Positions 34,532 through 43,843 are shown, numbered from the stretch's first letter. The stretch is DNA of 64,000 bases from Candidatus Methanarcanum hacksteinii (GCA_006954405.1 LVVQ01000001.1:620001-684000); one strand, 5' to 3'. Translations and numbers: made by a program. The notes: generated from the sequence alone by a model not told the origin.

Positions 34532-34930
34532 ATGGTAGTTATACCTGCAAATGTTGCGGACATGATCAAGCGTCCCGGTAATGTGAAGGTCCTATCGACC
34601 TGTGATGCTAACGGTCAGCCTCACACGATAGTATGCGGTAGCGTATTCCTTCTGGATGAGGAGACGTTAGCTGTCGGAGAGGTCTTGATGAAGACCACGA
34701 AGAAGAATCTTGAGGAGAACAAGAAGGTTTGTTTCCTTGTAACATCGGCAGCTGATGCATACATCATAGATGCAGTAGCGAAAGAGCGTATCGGTTCCGG
34801 ACCGATCCTCGATGGATTGAATGATAAGCTATCCAAGATGAATCTCAAGGCACATGCTGTCTGGCTCTTCACTGCAACGGGCGTCACTGTCGCTAGTGCG
34901 TCGCATGAAGCAGGTAAGAAGGTCGCATGA
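34532..34930 (+). CDS. Pyridoxamine 5'-phosphate oxidase-like flavin-binding protein
   Basis: 132 residues with the split-barrel flavoprotein pattern: 'NVKVLSTCDANGQPHTIVCGSVFLLDEETLAVGE', then 'LMKTTKKNLEENKKVCFLV' and 'KAHAVWLFTATGVTVA'. Members bind FMN, FAD, F420 or heme; F420 is attractive in a methanogen but not shown by sequence. Preceded by 'taggtgagatt' (GGTGA as ribosome site). A small membrane-protein gene follows within 16 bp. Confidence 0.75.
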   Translation: MVVIPANVADMIKRPGNVKVLSTCDANGQPHTIVCGSVFLLDEETLAVGEVLMKTTKKNLEENKKVCFLVTSAADAYIIDAVAKERIGSGPILDGLNDKLSKMNLKAHAVWLFTATGVTVASASHEAGKKVA

Positions 34931-34945
34931 GTGGATGTGGGGCCG

Positions 34946-35140
34946 ATGTGGTACGATAAGCGCGGTATGAGGTCGATATTCTATATCGGTGTCATGTTGT
35001 TCTGTATCGGCCTTGGCCTGCATCTCCTCGGATTCAAGATACCTGCGATAATATTGATCTGCGTAGGAGTGGCCTGTGTGATAGTAGGATTCAACGGGCT
35101 GCTCTTCAACGCGAAGATATTGACCAATCGTAGAAAATAA
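34946..35140 (+). CDS. Small two-helix membrane protein
   Basis: 64 residues from ATG 34946 (GTG 34931, directly after the previous stop, is the alternative). Two hydrophobic helices, about 'SIFYIGVMLFCIGLGLHLLGF' and 'IPAIILICVGVACVIVGFNGLL', with a basic end 'NRRK'. No family recognised. Probably co-transcribed with the flavin-binding protein upstream; a hairpin terminator follows. Confidence 0.6.
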   Translation: MWYDKRGMRSIFYIGVMLFCIGLGLHLLGFKIPAIILICVGVACVIVGFNGLLFNAKILTNRRK

Positions 35141-35144
35141 AAAT

Positions 35145-35157
35145 GGGGTTTGACCCC
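35145..35157. terminator. Short hairpin between convergent genes
   Basis: GGGGT-ttg-ACCCC between the membrane-protein gene and the convergent zinc protein gene; AAAATAAAAA precedes it, so it could act on both strands. Confidence 0.45.
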
Positions 35158-35167
35158 GTTGGAGGTT

Positions 35168-35350
35168 TCAGAATCTTCTGCGTCTGTCTTCCCTTGGAGG
35201 TGCGTGTATCGCATAACATTCTTTACAGTACACGGGTTTTCCCTCAGTTGGTTTAAATGGGACCTCACATTCTTTTCCGCATGCAGTGCATGTGGTCTTG
35301 AAGAATTCGCGCGGAGGTCTGTTTCTCATATTTCTGTCACCGTAGGCCAT
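35168..35350 (-). CDS. Small CxxC zinc-binding protein
   Basis: 60 residues with two knuckles, C21-x2-C24 ('TTCTACGKEC') and C42-x2-C45 ('YCKECY'), about 17 residues apart, flanked by basic, arginine-rich ends ('RNMRNRPP', 'PREDRRRRF'). This resembles the 'CXXC-20-CXXC' zinc-binding proteins known from methanogens and DPANN archaea, probably nucleic-acid binding. Exact role unknown. Stands alone, converging on the membrane-protein gene. Confidence 0.75.
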   Translation of the reverse strand: MAYGDRNMRNRPPREFFKTTCTACGKECEVPFKPTEGKPVYCKECYAIHAPPREDRRRRF

Positions 35351-35539
35351 GGTATACCTTCTATAACATCCAATATTGATCGTTTATGCATACGATCATT
35401 CGTTTTTTGGGATGCTTACGTTTGTATCATTCCGTGAGTAGATAAGTTCTATCATCAACGACCATCTATGTGACAAGATATTCTGTCGATATGGTCCGGT
35501 ACATAACGGTTATCTATCTGTTCATAGGATTCGATATCG

Positions 35540-36253
35540 ATGGCGGATGATATCAGTCAAAGGACGAAGGTTCTGATAGGCGAGGATGGCGTCGAGGCTC
35601 TGAGGGACTCGTATGTCGTTCTGGCAGGCGTCGGTGCTGTTGGCGGTTATGCGTTAGAAGGTCTTGTCAGAGCAGGCGTAGGACACATAAAGGTCATCGA
35701 TGCCGATGTGTTCAACGATACCAATCTGAACAGACAGATACTTGCAACGGTCAACACAATAGGGCAGCCGAAGGCTATCGTTGCCATCGAACGTGCCAGA
35801 TCCATAAATCCTGACATCGATATATCCGCTGAGATGGAATTCGTCTCAGAGGATACGTTGCCATCATTGTTTTCGAAAAAACCGGATGTCCTTGTCGATG
35901 CCATCGATACAATCCAACATAAGGTATCACTTCTGAGATATGCGGCGACACATGACATCGTCACCTATTCATCCATGGGTGCGGCATTGCATATGGATGC
36001 GGAGAAGATACGCATCGCCAACATAATGGGGACGAAGGTCTGTCCTTTGGCATCAAGCATAAGGTGCAAATTGAGGGATGTCGATACGAAGCACATAACT
36101 TGCGTATATTCTGAGGAGAAACCTATCCATGTCGATATGGATCGCGATGAACATGGGAAGAGCATATTGGGCTCATTACCTACGATACCTGCGATATTCG
36201 GCATGATCCTTGCGAATGAGGCTATAAAGCACATAATAGGTTCCAAGGATTGA
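35540..36253 (+). CDS. ThiF/TcdA-family adenylating enzyme
   Basis: 237 residues of the E1-like superfamily: N-terminal 'FNDTNLNRQ' region with the adenylate-binding Arg, P-loop-like 'LAGVGAVGGYALEGLVRAGVG' and 'VLVDAIDTIQHKVSLLRYA'. Closest in layout to TcdA/CsdL, which cyclises N6-threonylcarbamoyladenosine in tRNA using ATP. There are no CxxC zinc knuckles as in MoeB/ThiF, which supports TcdA-like over a sulfur-carrier E1. A hairpin terminator separates it from the convergent ileS. Confidence 0.82.
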   Translation: MADDISQRTKVLIGEDGVEALRDSYVVLAGVGAVGGYALEGLVRAGVGHIKVIDADVFNDTNLNRQILATVNTIGQPKAIVAIERARSINPDIDISAEMEFVSEDTLPSLFSKKPDVLVDAIDTIQHKVSLLRYAATHDIVTYSSMGAALHMDAEKIRIANIMGTKVCPLASSIRCKLRDVDTKHITCVYSEEKPIHVDMDRDEHGKSILGSLPTIPAIFGMILANEAIKHIIGSKD

Positions 36254-36307
36254 TCCTGCAGGATGAATCCCTGTCATGGATTCTTAACAGAGTAATAAAA
36301 GAAAGAT

Positions 36308-36328
36308 GATGGTGGGAATCCCACCATC
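36308..36328. terminator. Hairpin terminator between convergent TcdA-like gene and ileS
   Basis: Perfect 9-bp stem GATGGTGGG-aat-CCCACCATC ending one base before the ileS stop codon on the minus strand; can serve both transcripts. Confidence 0.7.
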
Positions 36329-39300
36329 TTAGAGTTTCTTCACACCGATGGTGATATCCTTTCCGGTGACATCCCAGGTCTTGACCTCATCACCGTTAGG
36401 TTCATCGAGGAATGATATGGATTTGGCCCTGACCTCATTGGATATGAAGTCCTTCCATGTCTCGAAGTATTTCACCAACACATCATCGGCTTTGACTTGG
36501 ATCTCGATGTACTGTTCGACATTGAGCTTCATGTCCTTACGCATCTGTTGGATCCTTCTGATGAGCTCCCTGGTGTATCCTTCGGCCTCGATTTCAGGCG
36601 TGACATCGAAATCGATGACGATCTGTCCGTCGGTGTATTTGACGGCTTCCTTATCACACGGGAGCTTATCGGGTGAGATGTACTCGATGCTCTTGACATT
36701 ACCCTGTTGCTTCAACACATCCTCGAACATCTTGACAGCATCGTACGAATCCGGTGATTTGCCGACTATTGAGATCCTCTTGAGAGGCCATCTGAGCTTA
36801 CTGCCCATCTTCGCCCTTTCAGTGGCGATGATCTCGACGAGTTCCTGAATGATCTTCATGTTCTCTTCGATATCATCTGCGATGAACGCTTCATTGGGTG
36901 ATAACCAATCCTCCATATGTACGGAGAGTTTCTTACCTCCCATGTGCTGATAGATCTCCTCACTGATGTGCGGTGTTATCGGAGCCATGGTTATGGCAGT
37001 CTGCATGATCGCATAGTACAATGTGCAGTATGATGCCAATTTGTCATTCTGCGAATCCTTATCCTCTGTCCAACTGCGGTCCCTGATGAGTTTGACGTAC
37101 CATTTGGAGAGATCCTCCATGATGTAGTCCTCTATGGCACGTGCAGCCTTGTGGAGTTCTCTCGATTCGATACCATCATGGACTGCCGCTTTCATCTTCT
37201 CTGTGCGTGAGAACATCCATCTATCTTCATATCTGAAGTGATCCTTCATGACCTCGGGAGTGTATCTCTCTGGATCGAAATCATCTATCTCCATGTACAT
37301 CGATGCGAATTTCACAACATTCCAATATGTGTTCAGGATCTTCCAAGCATTCTTGGGGCCTTCCTTCATGGGCGGGTTCTTCTTGACATCCCACTGGAAA
37401 CACGTATCGTCCCATGGTGCATTCGCTCTGACCGAATACAATCTCATGGCATCCGCACCGAATTCTGATGCGACTTCCTTAGGTTCTACGACATTGCCAA
37501 GTGATTTCGACATCTTCTGACCTTTGGTATCGAGCATCCATGCGTGCATCATGACCTCATCATATGGTGCCCTATCGAAGGACATGACTCCAGCTCCGAG
37601 CTGTGAGTAGAACCACCCTCTCGTCTGATCGTGTGCCTCTACGATGAATCTGCAAGGCCACCATTTGTCAAACTCATCCTTCTTGGCAGGATATCCGAGT
37701 GATGCCCATGCAGCTACACCTGAGTCGAACCATACGTCGAGGATATCAGGCGCTCTTGTCATCTTGCCGCCACATTTCGGACATTTGAATGTCACGTTAT
37801 CGATCCAAGGCCTGTGGATATCCATTCCCTCGGTGTAGCCTTCTCCTTCTTTGAGTTCGGAGACCTGACCGATGACCTTCCTTTCGCCGCATTTGCATTC
37901 CCATACTGGAAGCGGGATTCCCCAATACCTCTGTCTTGAGATGCACCAATCCCTTGCGCCATCCACCCAGTTCTTCTCTCTGGTTGAACCGGCCCAATCG
38001 GGTACCCATTTGACCCTATCGATCTCTTCGAGCATCCTCTGCTTCACTTTGGGAACTGCGAGGAACCATTGTCTGGTGTTCCTGTAGATGATCGGTGTCT
38101 TGCATCTCCAGCAGTGACCGTATCTGTGTTTGATCTTCTCAGCGTTGAGGAGCAATCCCTTCTCATCGAGATATTTCTTGATGTCATCGTTGACGGTCTT
38201 GACCTTGCGGCCTTCCATCATTGGGAACTCCTCTGTGTACCTACCGGATTCTCCGACAGGACAGAACGGTTCGATACCGAATCTCTTTCCCGTTTCATAA
38301 TCGTCCGGACCGAATCCAGGCGCTGTGTGGACAAGACCTGTGTTATCCTGTTCTACATAATCGGCAGTAAGGACCTTGTATGTGTATTCCGACCTCTTGA
38401 GGTATTTCTCATCGATGTCGAACGGAGGGACGTATGACATTCCGACCATGTCAGAACCTTTGTACGTCTCGATGACTGTGAAACTGTCGAAGCCACCTTT
38501 CTGTTTGATGTAATCGGCTTGTGATTCCATGCAGATGATATTGTCGGTCACGCCATCCTTCTGGAATGCGACCTTTGCATAGGTCATGTCGGGATGGGCT
38601 GCGACAGCCATGTTAGCAGGGAGTGTCCAAGGCGTTGTTGTCCATATCAGGAGCGATGTGCTCGGATCGTCGACAAGTGGGAATTTGACCATGACGGAAG
38701 GGTCCGTCTCATCCCAATACTCTATTTCTGCCTCAGCAAGTGCGGTCTCACATCTTGGACACCAGGTGACGACTCTGCTGGATGAATCCAAGAGTCCCTT
38801 CTCATGGGCCTTCTGTATGGTCCACCATGCGGATTCGATATAATCATTCTTTATGGTCTGATACGGGTGTTCCCAATCCATCCATACGCCGAGTTCTTTG
38901 AATTCCTCGGTCATCTCTCCCTGAAGTGACAGGGCATGTTCCTTACAGGTGTTGACGAATTCATCGATGCCTATGATCTCCTCGATCTCTTTCTTGGACC
39001 TGACACCGACCTCATCCGGTTTTCCATCCTTGTTGACCCTTCCAGGTACTGTGATCTTCTTCTCCACCTGTACCTCGATGGGCAATCCATGCATATCGAA
39101 TCCAGGTTGATCACGGACGTTGTATCCGTTCATTCTCCAGTATCTGATGAGTATGTCCTTTATCGTCTTGTTCAGGGCAGTACCCATGTGTACGTGGCCC
39201 GACGTATATGGTGGACCATCAACGAAATAGAATTTCTCGCCGTTCTCACGTGCTTCCTTGGTCTTATGGTATGCGTCCTTGGAGTCCCAATAATCGCGGA

Positions 39301-39352
39301 TCTCCTTCTCGATAACGGGCGCTGCATAATTATCGCGGACTTGTTTTATCAT
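36329..39352 (-). CDS. ileS: Isoleucyl-tRNA synthetase
   Basis: About 1007 residues. Class I signatures: HIGH motif as 'PPYTSGHVHMGTAL', KMSKS in 'KGQKMSKSLGNV', 'DVWFDSGVAAWASLGYP', and zinc-type pairs ('CPRCETAL', 'CWRCKTP', 'CPKCGG'). The editing domain lies between. I chose ATG 39352 because GGAG lies nine bases before it; ATG 39370 is possible and adds six residues. It charges tRNA-Ile; a tRNA-Ile gene is in the window at 43766. Next upstream on the same strand is a zinc-ribbon protein gene. Confidence 0.96.
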   Translation of the reverse strand: MIKQVRDNYAAPVIEKEIRDYWDSKDAYHKTKEARENGEKFYFVDGPPYTSGHVHMGTALNKTIKDILIRYWRMNGYNVRDQPGFDMHGLPIEVQVEKKITVPGRVNKDGKPDEVGVRSKKEIEEIIGIDEFVNTCKEHALSLQGEMTEEFKELGVWMDWEHPYQTIKNDYIESAWWTIQKAHEKGLLDSSSRVVTWCPRCETALAEAEIEYWDETDPSVMVKFPLVDDPSTSLLIWTTTPWTLPANMAVAAHPDMTYAKVAFQKDGVTDNIICMESQADYIKQKGGFDSFTVIETYKGSDMVGMSYVPPFDIDEKYLKRSEYTYKVLTADYVEQDNTGLVHTAPGFGPDDYETGKRFGIEPFCPVGESGRYTEEFPMMEGRKVKTVNDDIKKYLDEKGLLLNAEKIKHRYGHCWRCKTPIIYRNTRQWFLAVPKVKQRMLEEIDRVKWVPDWAGSTREKNWVDGARDWCISRQRYWGIPLPVWECKCGERKVIGQVSELKEGEGYTEGMDIHRPWIDNVTFKCPKCGGKMTRAPDILDVWFDSGVAAWASLGYPAKKDEFDKWWPCRFIVEAHDQTRGWFYSQLGAGVMSFDRAPYDEVMMHAWMLDTKGQKMSKSLGNVVEPKEVASEFGADAMRLYSVRANAPWDDTCFQWDVKKNPPMKEGPKNAWKILNTYWNVVKFASMYMEIDDFDPERYTPEVMKDHFRYEDRWMFSRTEKMKAAVHDGIESRELHKAARAIEDYIMEDLSKWYVKLIRDRSWTEDKDSQNDKLASYCTLYYAIMQTAITMAPITPHISEEIYQHMGGKKLSVHMEDWLSPNEAFIADDIEENMKIIQELVEIIATERAKMGSKLRWPLKRISIVGKSPDSYDAVKMFEDVLKQQGNVKSIEYISPDKLPCDKEAVKYTDGQIVIDFDVTPEIEAEGYTRELIRRIQQMRKDMKLNVEQYIEIQVKADDVLVKYFETWKDFISNEVRAKSISFLDEPNGDEVKTWDVTGKDITIGVKKL

Positions 39353-39427
39353 CACGAGTCTCTCCATCATCGGAACTATCTTGTCCGATGCGACGGGTTA
39401 CGTCTGTGGATTATAAAACATACGCGG

Positions 39428-40342
39428 TCAGTGGGAACTTCCGCAGATAGGACATCTCCAACCGTTCTTGCTATAAGTCATCCTGTTACCACAACGAGTG
39501 CAATCAGGCGCATCCATATCGGATGTCGGGGTATCCATCAGGATCTTCTTCGTCTTGATATCATCCAAGGCCCAAATGAACAGGTCATTGATCTCATTGT
39601 ACGCAGCTTTGGCCTCATCTGAATAATATTTCAGATTCACCTCTTCGTTGAAGAGTCTGATCTGTATCTTCTTCAACGCCTTGGCGACGTTATTGTACGT
39701 TCTGGATGAGATCATATCCATCTCGCTGACGTTATCCCTGTATCTTATGTCAAGATAGACGGATGTGTTGTCCGCGAAGCTCATGAATCTGTCCTCATTC
39801 GGGAATACAGGAACGGATAGGAGCATGCGTTTCTTCTTGGACAATGAAGGTGTACGATCGATGATGCCTTTGATACATTCCCTCATTTGTTCGCGCATCT
39901 CTCCGTCGACCTGTCCATAGATCTTACGCAGTTCGGGTATGTCCTCCTCCCTTCCGACGGAACGCATCCTGGCGGCAGCGTTCCTGAATTCAGAACCGCG
40001 TTTGTGTTTGAGTATATCCATGAGATCTGGAATGTAGTCATCCACGGTATCCATGGTGTAAAGGAATCCTACGCAGGCATTGCTGACATTCTCATTGGAT
40101 GTGATCCTCAATTCCTTGATGTCGCCGATGGCCTGCCTCTCCCTCAGGTTCGTGAGGAGGGTTATGACCTCTATCTTGACACGTTGATCCGAATTCTTCA
40201 GATATCTCTGTAACATGTCGTAGTATGATGGATTGTATTCTGCGATGAGCTTCCTATCATCAGAGATCGCACCCTTCTTTCCCGAGGATACGAAATCCAC
40301 GCAATCCAAGAGATGTTGAAGATAATCGAATCTCGATGACAT
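39428..40342 (-). CDS. Helical-repeat protein with C-terminal zinc ribbon
   Basis: 304 residues. The first ~170 are helical with HEAT-like spacing ('YDMLQRYLKNSDQRVKIEVITLLTNL', 'DYIPDLMDILKHKRGSEFRNAAARM'), followed by a mixed region and a terminal zinc ribbon 'CTRCGNRMTYSKNGWRCPICG'. The combination suggests a scaffold that binds protein or nucleic acid. I know no named family for it. It lies upstream of ileS on the same strand with a 75-bp gap. Confidence 0.65.
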   Translation of the reverse strand: MSSRFDYLQHLLDCVDFVSSGKKGAISDDRKLIAEYNPSYYDMLQRYLKNSDQRVKIEVITLLTNLRERQAIGDIKELRITSNENVSNACVGFLYTMDTVDDYIPDLMDILKHKRGSEFRNAAARMRSVGREEDIPELRKIYGQVDGEMREQMRECIKGIIDRTPSLSKKKRMLLSVPVFPNEDRFMSFADNTSVYLDIRYRDNVSEMDMISSRTYNNVAKALKKIQIRLFNEEVNLKYYSDEAKAAYNEINDLFIWALDDIKTKKILMDTPTSDMDAPDCTRCGNRMTYSKNGWRCPICGSSH

Positions 40343-40377
40343 GGCAATCGCTATTAGAATGAATTTAAGGAGTTGAT

Positions 40378-40394
40378 CCTGTCGCGGGGACAGG
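40378..40394 (-). terminator. Hairpin after the PC4-like gene
   Basis: CCTGTC-gcggg-GACAGG just past the PC4-like stop on the minus strand and before the start of the helical-repeat gene. Confidence 0.5.
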
Positions 40395-40403
40395 AGTGAA
40401 GTT

Positions 40404-40631
40404 TCAGAGTTCTTCCCTGGAGTCCAATGCCTTCTTTAGGACAGCGGTCTCTTCGGGCGTGAGTGTGATCCCTTTGCTCATTTTGCTTCTGTCGGGTGAC
40501 CATTCTCTGATGTCGTATTTGGGGTCTTTGTCATTCCAGCTTATGAGGTTCAGCTCTTTTGTCCATCCTTTGTTGGATTCTGATAGTACGGCGATCATCT
40601 CGATGATTTCGTATTTGAATTGGTCGGCCAT
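40404..40631 (-). CDS. YdbC/PC4-like single-stranded nucleic-acid-binding protein
   Basis: 75 residues. 'FKYEIIEMIAVLSESNKGWTKELNLISWND', 'PKYDIREWSPDRSKMSKGITLTPEE' and the closing helix 'ETAVLKKAL' match the YdbC-type homologues of the eukaryotic coactivator PC4, which bind single-stranded DNA or RNA as dimers. Length fits the family exactly. Role in archaea: probably transcription or ssDNA protection. Confidence 0.85.
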   Translation of the reverse strand: MADQFKYEIIEMIAVLSESNKGWTKELNLISWNDKDPKYDIREWSPDRSKMSKGITLTPEETAVLKKALDSREEL

Positions 40632-40950
40632 GATAATCTATATTCTCATATCCGAACTTATTATTTAAATCCCTAGTAAAATAAAAATAAGGATCGAGAA
40701 CTAAATGACGGCGAATAATGCGAACATTTCTCTTGTTCATGGTATTTTAAGCCATGATATCACATCATATGGATAGATGTCTAAATCCCCGATGACGCCT
40801 GGGTGCTGTACTTCTATCCGAGATAAGTCAACATCCGAACGGGTATCAGGCCTGAGAACAATTTATAAAGTAGTCCAATGATAGGACCCACACATCCTTA
40901 CGGATCTAGAGGGGGACACGTTGTCCTCTGACATGGCAGGGACTTAATAG
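40632..40950 (+). promoter_or_regulatory. Intergenic region with promoter and leader of the CNNM-like gene
   Basis: 319 bp without a supported gene. A TATA-like ATTTATAAAG at 40861-40870 predicts a transcript start near 40890 and a ~60-base leader. The leader holds a hairpin at 40908-40929 (core GGACA/TGTCC) and a GGCAGGGAC ribosome-site region before ATG 40951. The part 40760-40855 is less AT-rich than the rest but shows no RNA family I recognise. Confidence 0.4.
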
Positions 40951-42231
40951 ATGGATACTCAGTCGATGACGTTCGCACTCTTTGCGTTCGTTCTGTTCAT
41001 ATTGGTATTGATGTCTGCATTCTTCTCGGCGTCCGAGACGGCTTTTACAAGCGTTAACAAGATAAGACTCAAGAACTATGCTAATGAAGGTAACAAAAGG
41101 GCCACCAGGGCATTGAAACTCCTGGATGACTATGATAAACTCCTTACGACCATACTTGTGGGCAACAATCTCGTTAACATCCTATCGTCATCGATATGTA
41201 CGTGGATGTTCACGATGGCATTCGGGGCATTGGGTGTCGCACTCGCGACCGTGTTCATGTTCGTTGTGATCTTATTATGCGGAGAGATAACGCCGAAGAA
41301 GATGGCGAAGACCAATGCAGAGAGATACACATTGCAATTGGGTGGCGCACTCAGCTTCTTCATGACAGTATTGTCTCCGATAACGTTCTTCTTCAAGATG
41401 GTCAACAAGATGACGCACACCAATGTCAATGAGGACGATGTCACACTCACAGAGGATGAACTCGTTGTCATGATCGATCAGATCAAGGAAGAGGGCACAC
41501 TCGAGAAGACCGAGAGTGAATTGATCAAATCAGCCATCGAGTTCGATGATAAGGCTGTGACCGAGATCCTTACACCTCGTGTGGATGTCGTAGGGATAGA
41601 GAAGACCGAGAGCATGGATGCATTGAAGGATGTATTCATCAAATCAGGATTCTCAAGGATACCAGTATACGATGAAACGATCGACAGGATACTCGGTGTC
41701 GTTTATGCCAAGGATTTCTACAACAGATACTTCAAGGACAACGGTGCCGGGAAGATTGTGGAGATAATGCGCCCGGTCAAGTTCATACCTGAGAATACTA
41801 CAGTAGCTAAGGCACTCACCGAGATACAGAGATCGATGGTACAGATGGTCATCGTGGTCGATTCATACGGCGGGACTGTCGGTATAGTCTCGTTGGAGGA
41901 CGTGCTCGAAGAACTCGTCGGAGAGATTTGGGACGAGAGCGATGAGGTGCAGCATTTCATCATGCATGAGGAGGATGGAACCTATGCAGTCCTTGGAGAT
42001 ACCAACATAAGCGATCTCATACAGGAGATCGGTGTGGAATTGGATCTCGGAGATTATGACGAACCTACTGTGAGCGGTTACATACAGTACAAATTGAACC
42101 GTGTGCCAGTTAAAGGCGATAGGATTGAGGACAGTCACGTCAAGATGATCGTGAGGTCCGTGAAGAACCGTCGCGTAAGGATGGTACAGGTCACTGTGAA
42201 ACCACAGGAGAATCAGGACGAGTCAGCTTGA
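40951..42231 (+). CDS. CNNM/CorC-type membrane transporter (DUF21-CBS-CorC_HlyC)
   Basis: 426 residues. DUF21 domain with about four membrane helices in the first ~180 residues ('SAFFSASETAFTSVNKIRLKNYANEGNKRA'), then a CBS pair (~210-330, 'TEILTPRVDVVGIEK', 'GTVGIVSLEDVLEELVGEIWDESDE') and the C-terminal CorC_HlyC domain ('YAVLGDTNISDLIQEIGVEL...VSGYI'). Family members export Mg2+ or other cations with Na+ exchange, gated by Mg-ATP at the CBS pair. Its 3' end overlaps the opposite gene by 41 bp. Confidence 0.9.
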   Translation: MDTQSMTFALFAFVLFILVLMSAFFSASETAFTSVNKIRLKNYANEGNKRATRALKLLDDYDKLLTTILVGNNLVNILSSSICTWMFTMAFGALGVALATVFMFVVILLCGEITPKKMAKTNAERYTLQLGGALSFFMTVLSPITFFFKMVNKMTHTNVNEDDVTLTEDELVVMIDQIKEEGTLEKTESELIKSAIEFDDKAVTEILTPRVDVVGIEKTESMDALKDVFIKSGFSRIPVYDETIDRILGVVYAKDFYNRYFKDNGAGKIVEIMRPVKFIPENTTVAKALTEIQRSMVQMVIVVDSYGGTVGIVSLEDVLEELVGEIWDESDEVQHFIMHEEDGTYAVLGDTNISDLIQEIGVELDLGDYDEPTVSGYIQYKLNRVPVKGDRIEDSHVKMIVRSVKNRRVRMVQVTVKPQENQDESA

Positions 42232-42655
42232 TGAGGTAATCTCTCATCAAGCCTATCGCTATCTCTTTCTTTGCAGGATGTGCAGCAATCTTAGCGGTGA
42301 TCGATATCACATCCCCACTATGGGAGAGTACATACTCCCCTTCTACCGCTCTCTGTTTATCCAATCTCATGTAGAATATGTCATCATCGTCTATGCGATC
42401 TTCGAGTTCTGGTATGAGCGATTCGAGTATATCATTACCAAGATTCTTGAATATCCTCTCGCAATCCTTATTGTGAGTGAGGTTCGCATCTATTACGGTT
42501 ATCGGATTGCCATGCAATCCCTCGGATATATCGACATCATATGATTCATCATCGTCTATGCCTGTAAGTTTGACGATGACGTCATGGAGGAGATCCTCGT
42601 CCTCTGTAGCATAACATACGATCTTGACCTTAACCCAATGGAACACAGGAGCCAT
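42191..42655 (-). CDS. Archaeal exosome-associated RNA-binding protein (COG1325-like)
   Basis: 154 residues from ATG 42655 ('MAPVFHWVKVKIVCYATEDEDLLHDVI'); the longer open frame upstream enters the ubiA region and is discarded. Pattern 'GLHGNPITVIDANLTHNKDCERIFKNL...FYMRLDKQRAVEGEYVL...ISITAKIAAHPAKKE' fits the small archaeal proteins annotated as predicted exosome subunits. It would bind RNA in the cytoplasm. The coding end overlaps the CNNM-like gene tail to tail, so both reading frames are constrained over 41 bp. Confidence 0.75.
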   Translation of the reverse strand: MAPVFHWVKVKIVCYATEDEDLLHDVIVKLTGIDDDESYDVDISEGLHGNPITVIDANLTHNKDCERIFKNLGNDILESLIPELEDRIDDDDIFYMRLDKQRAVEGEYVLSHSGDVISITAKIAAHPAKKEIAIGLMRDYLIKLTRPDSPVVSQ

Positions 42656-42717
42656 GGGTAATCGTAAGGATGGTTTCCCTAATAATGGATTCGGATGTAT
42701 CGTATCAAAAGATATCC

Positions 42718-43536
42718 CTAAAATCTGAATACGCCGAGGATGAATGATATGAGCGCTAAGACCATCGCTTTCTTGGCAAGCTTCTGTGATCTGTGAGGAT
42801 TCTTGAATACAGATATAGCACAGAATACGAAGACGGCATCTGCGATGAGGACTGTGTAGTAAAGTATCCCATATGTCCCTGCTATCATCGGTTGGATGCT
42901 CAGCAGAGGTCCTGCGACATAGAATGCACATGCAATTATCGATGCATTCCTGATTCCGATCCTCATGGGGAGTGTTATCCTTCCTTCATCGGAATCCATG
43001 TCCTCGATGTCCTTGGTTATCTCCCTGCCAATGGAGACCAACATCGCCATCGCAGCCACGATTGCATTATCCATCATGCTGCCGACAACACTCCCTCCAA
43101 GGAGGAACATCATCCCGGTGAGTATGGCGATGGTGATGTTGCCGATGAATCCTCTTTGTTTGAGACAGGTCTCGTATGCGACCATGAGTATGCATGCGAC
43201 AATGACGATCGCGATGCATTCGATATCCATCGTGAGGAAGGAGATGGCTACCGAACTGATGAACATAACAAGCCCTGCATAGAGGGCCGTCTTCCTTTCC
43301 ATCCTTCCCGATGGTATCGGGCGCTCAGGATGTGCGGTCTTGTCGATCTCATAGTCTATGTAGTCATTGAGGGCATTTCCGCCGCACATGAACATGAACA
43401 CGACAACAGCTGAAATCAGGAGATTCACGATCTCGTCCGCGATATCGAATCCGGCGGCCATGAAACAGGCCACGAAGACGCCAACGATCCCCATGACGGC
43501 ATTGCCTGTCCTGAAAAGCTGGAGATATTTGTTCAT
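42718..43536 (-). CDS. UbiA prenyltransferase, probable digeranylgeranylglyceryl phosphate synthase
   Basis: 272 residues, strongly hydrophobic with about eight to nine membrane helices. The two aspartate-rich motifs of UbiA enzymes are 'NALNDYIDYEIDKTAHPERPIPSG' and 'EITKDIEDMDSDEG', which hold Mg and the prenyl diphosphate. In archaea this family attaches the second geranylgeranyl chain to geranylgeranylglyceryl phosphate to make ether lipids, which fits the mevalonate genes at 4.7-6.6 kb. A menaquinone-type role is unlikely in a methanogen. Ends in TAG, rare here. Confidence 0.87.
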   Translation of the reverse strand: MNKYLQLFRTGNAVMGIVGVFVACFMAAGFDIADEIVNLLISAVVVFMFMCGGNALNDYIDYEIDKTAHPERPIPSGRMERKTALYAGLVMFISSVAISFLTMDIECIAIVIVACILMVAYETCLKQRGFIGNITIAILTGMMFLLGGSVVGSMMDNAIVAAMAMLVSIGREITKDIEDMDSDEGRITLPMRIGIRNASIIACAFYVAGPLLSIQPMIAGTYGILYYTVLIADAVFVFCAISVFKNPHRSQKLAKKAMVLALISFILGVFRF

Positions 43537-43765
43537 GCCCCTGTGATGATCTCATTTTATAATATCGTTTTACTTGGCGGAGCGCGGTTGCATGGCGGGA
43601 TATCAGATCCTATCCTTTCGTCGCTACAGGTTTTCATCAATGCTCATTCACGCTCGATCGTATCGTCTGTATATGATTCGTTACAACACCCTTACATCAT
43701 TCTGGCGAAAAATGGTCCGACCAAAACATATTTATTATACATGTATCTATCCAGCCTCACCGAGT

Positions 43766-43843
43766 GGTCCCATAGCTTAGCTTGGTTCGAGCGTCCGGCT
43801 GATAACCGGAAGGTCTTGTGTTCAAATCACAATGGGACCACCA
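43766..43843 (+). tRNA. tRNA-Ile (anticodon GAT), CCA encoded
   Basis: Acceptor GGTCCCA pairs with TGGGACC; D-arm AGCTTAGCTTGGTTCGAGC; anticodon arm TCCGG-CTGATAA-CCGGA with anticodon GAT; T-arm with loop TTCAAAT. Discriminator A at 43840 followed by CCA at 43841-43843, so the 3' end is encoded. The T-arm/acceptor 3' part is repeated imperfectly at 45769, marking it as the target of an integrated element. Confidence 0.96.
43824..43843 (+). repeat. attL-like site: 3' end of tRNA-Ile
   Basis: AAATCACAATGGGACCACCA. Bases 43825-43836 are identical to the copy at 45768-45779, and CCAC also matches. Lies at the left end of the decayed element. Confidence 0.6.

Noticed and set aside
40785..40856. 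Box C/D small RNA before the CNNM-like gene
   Set aside because: An ATGAC and a CTGA are about 62 bases apart but no terminal stem or inner box pair can be made out.
42656..42931. N-terminal extension of the exosome-associated protein
   Set aside because: The extra 92 codons overlap the UbiA coding region and look like out-of-frame translation; the family starts at 'MAPVFHWV'.
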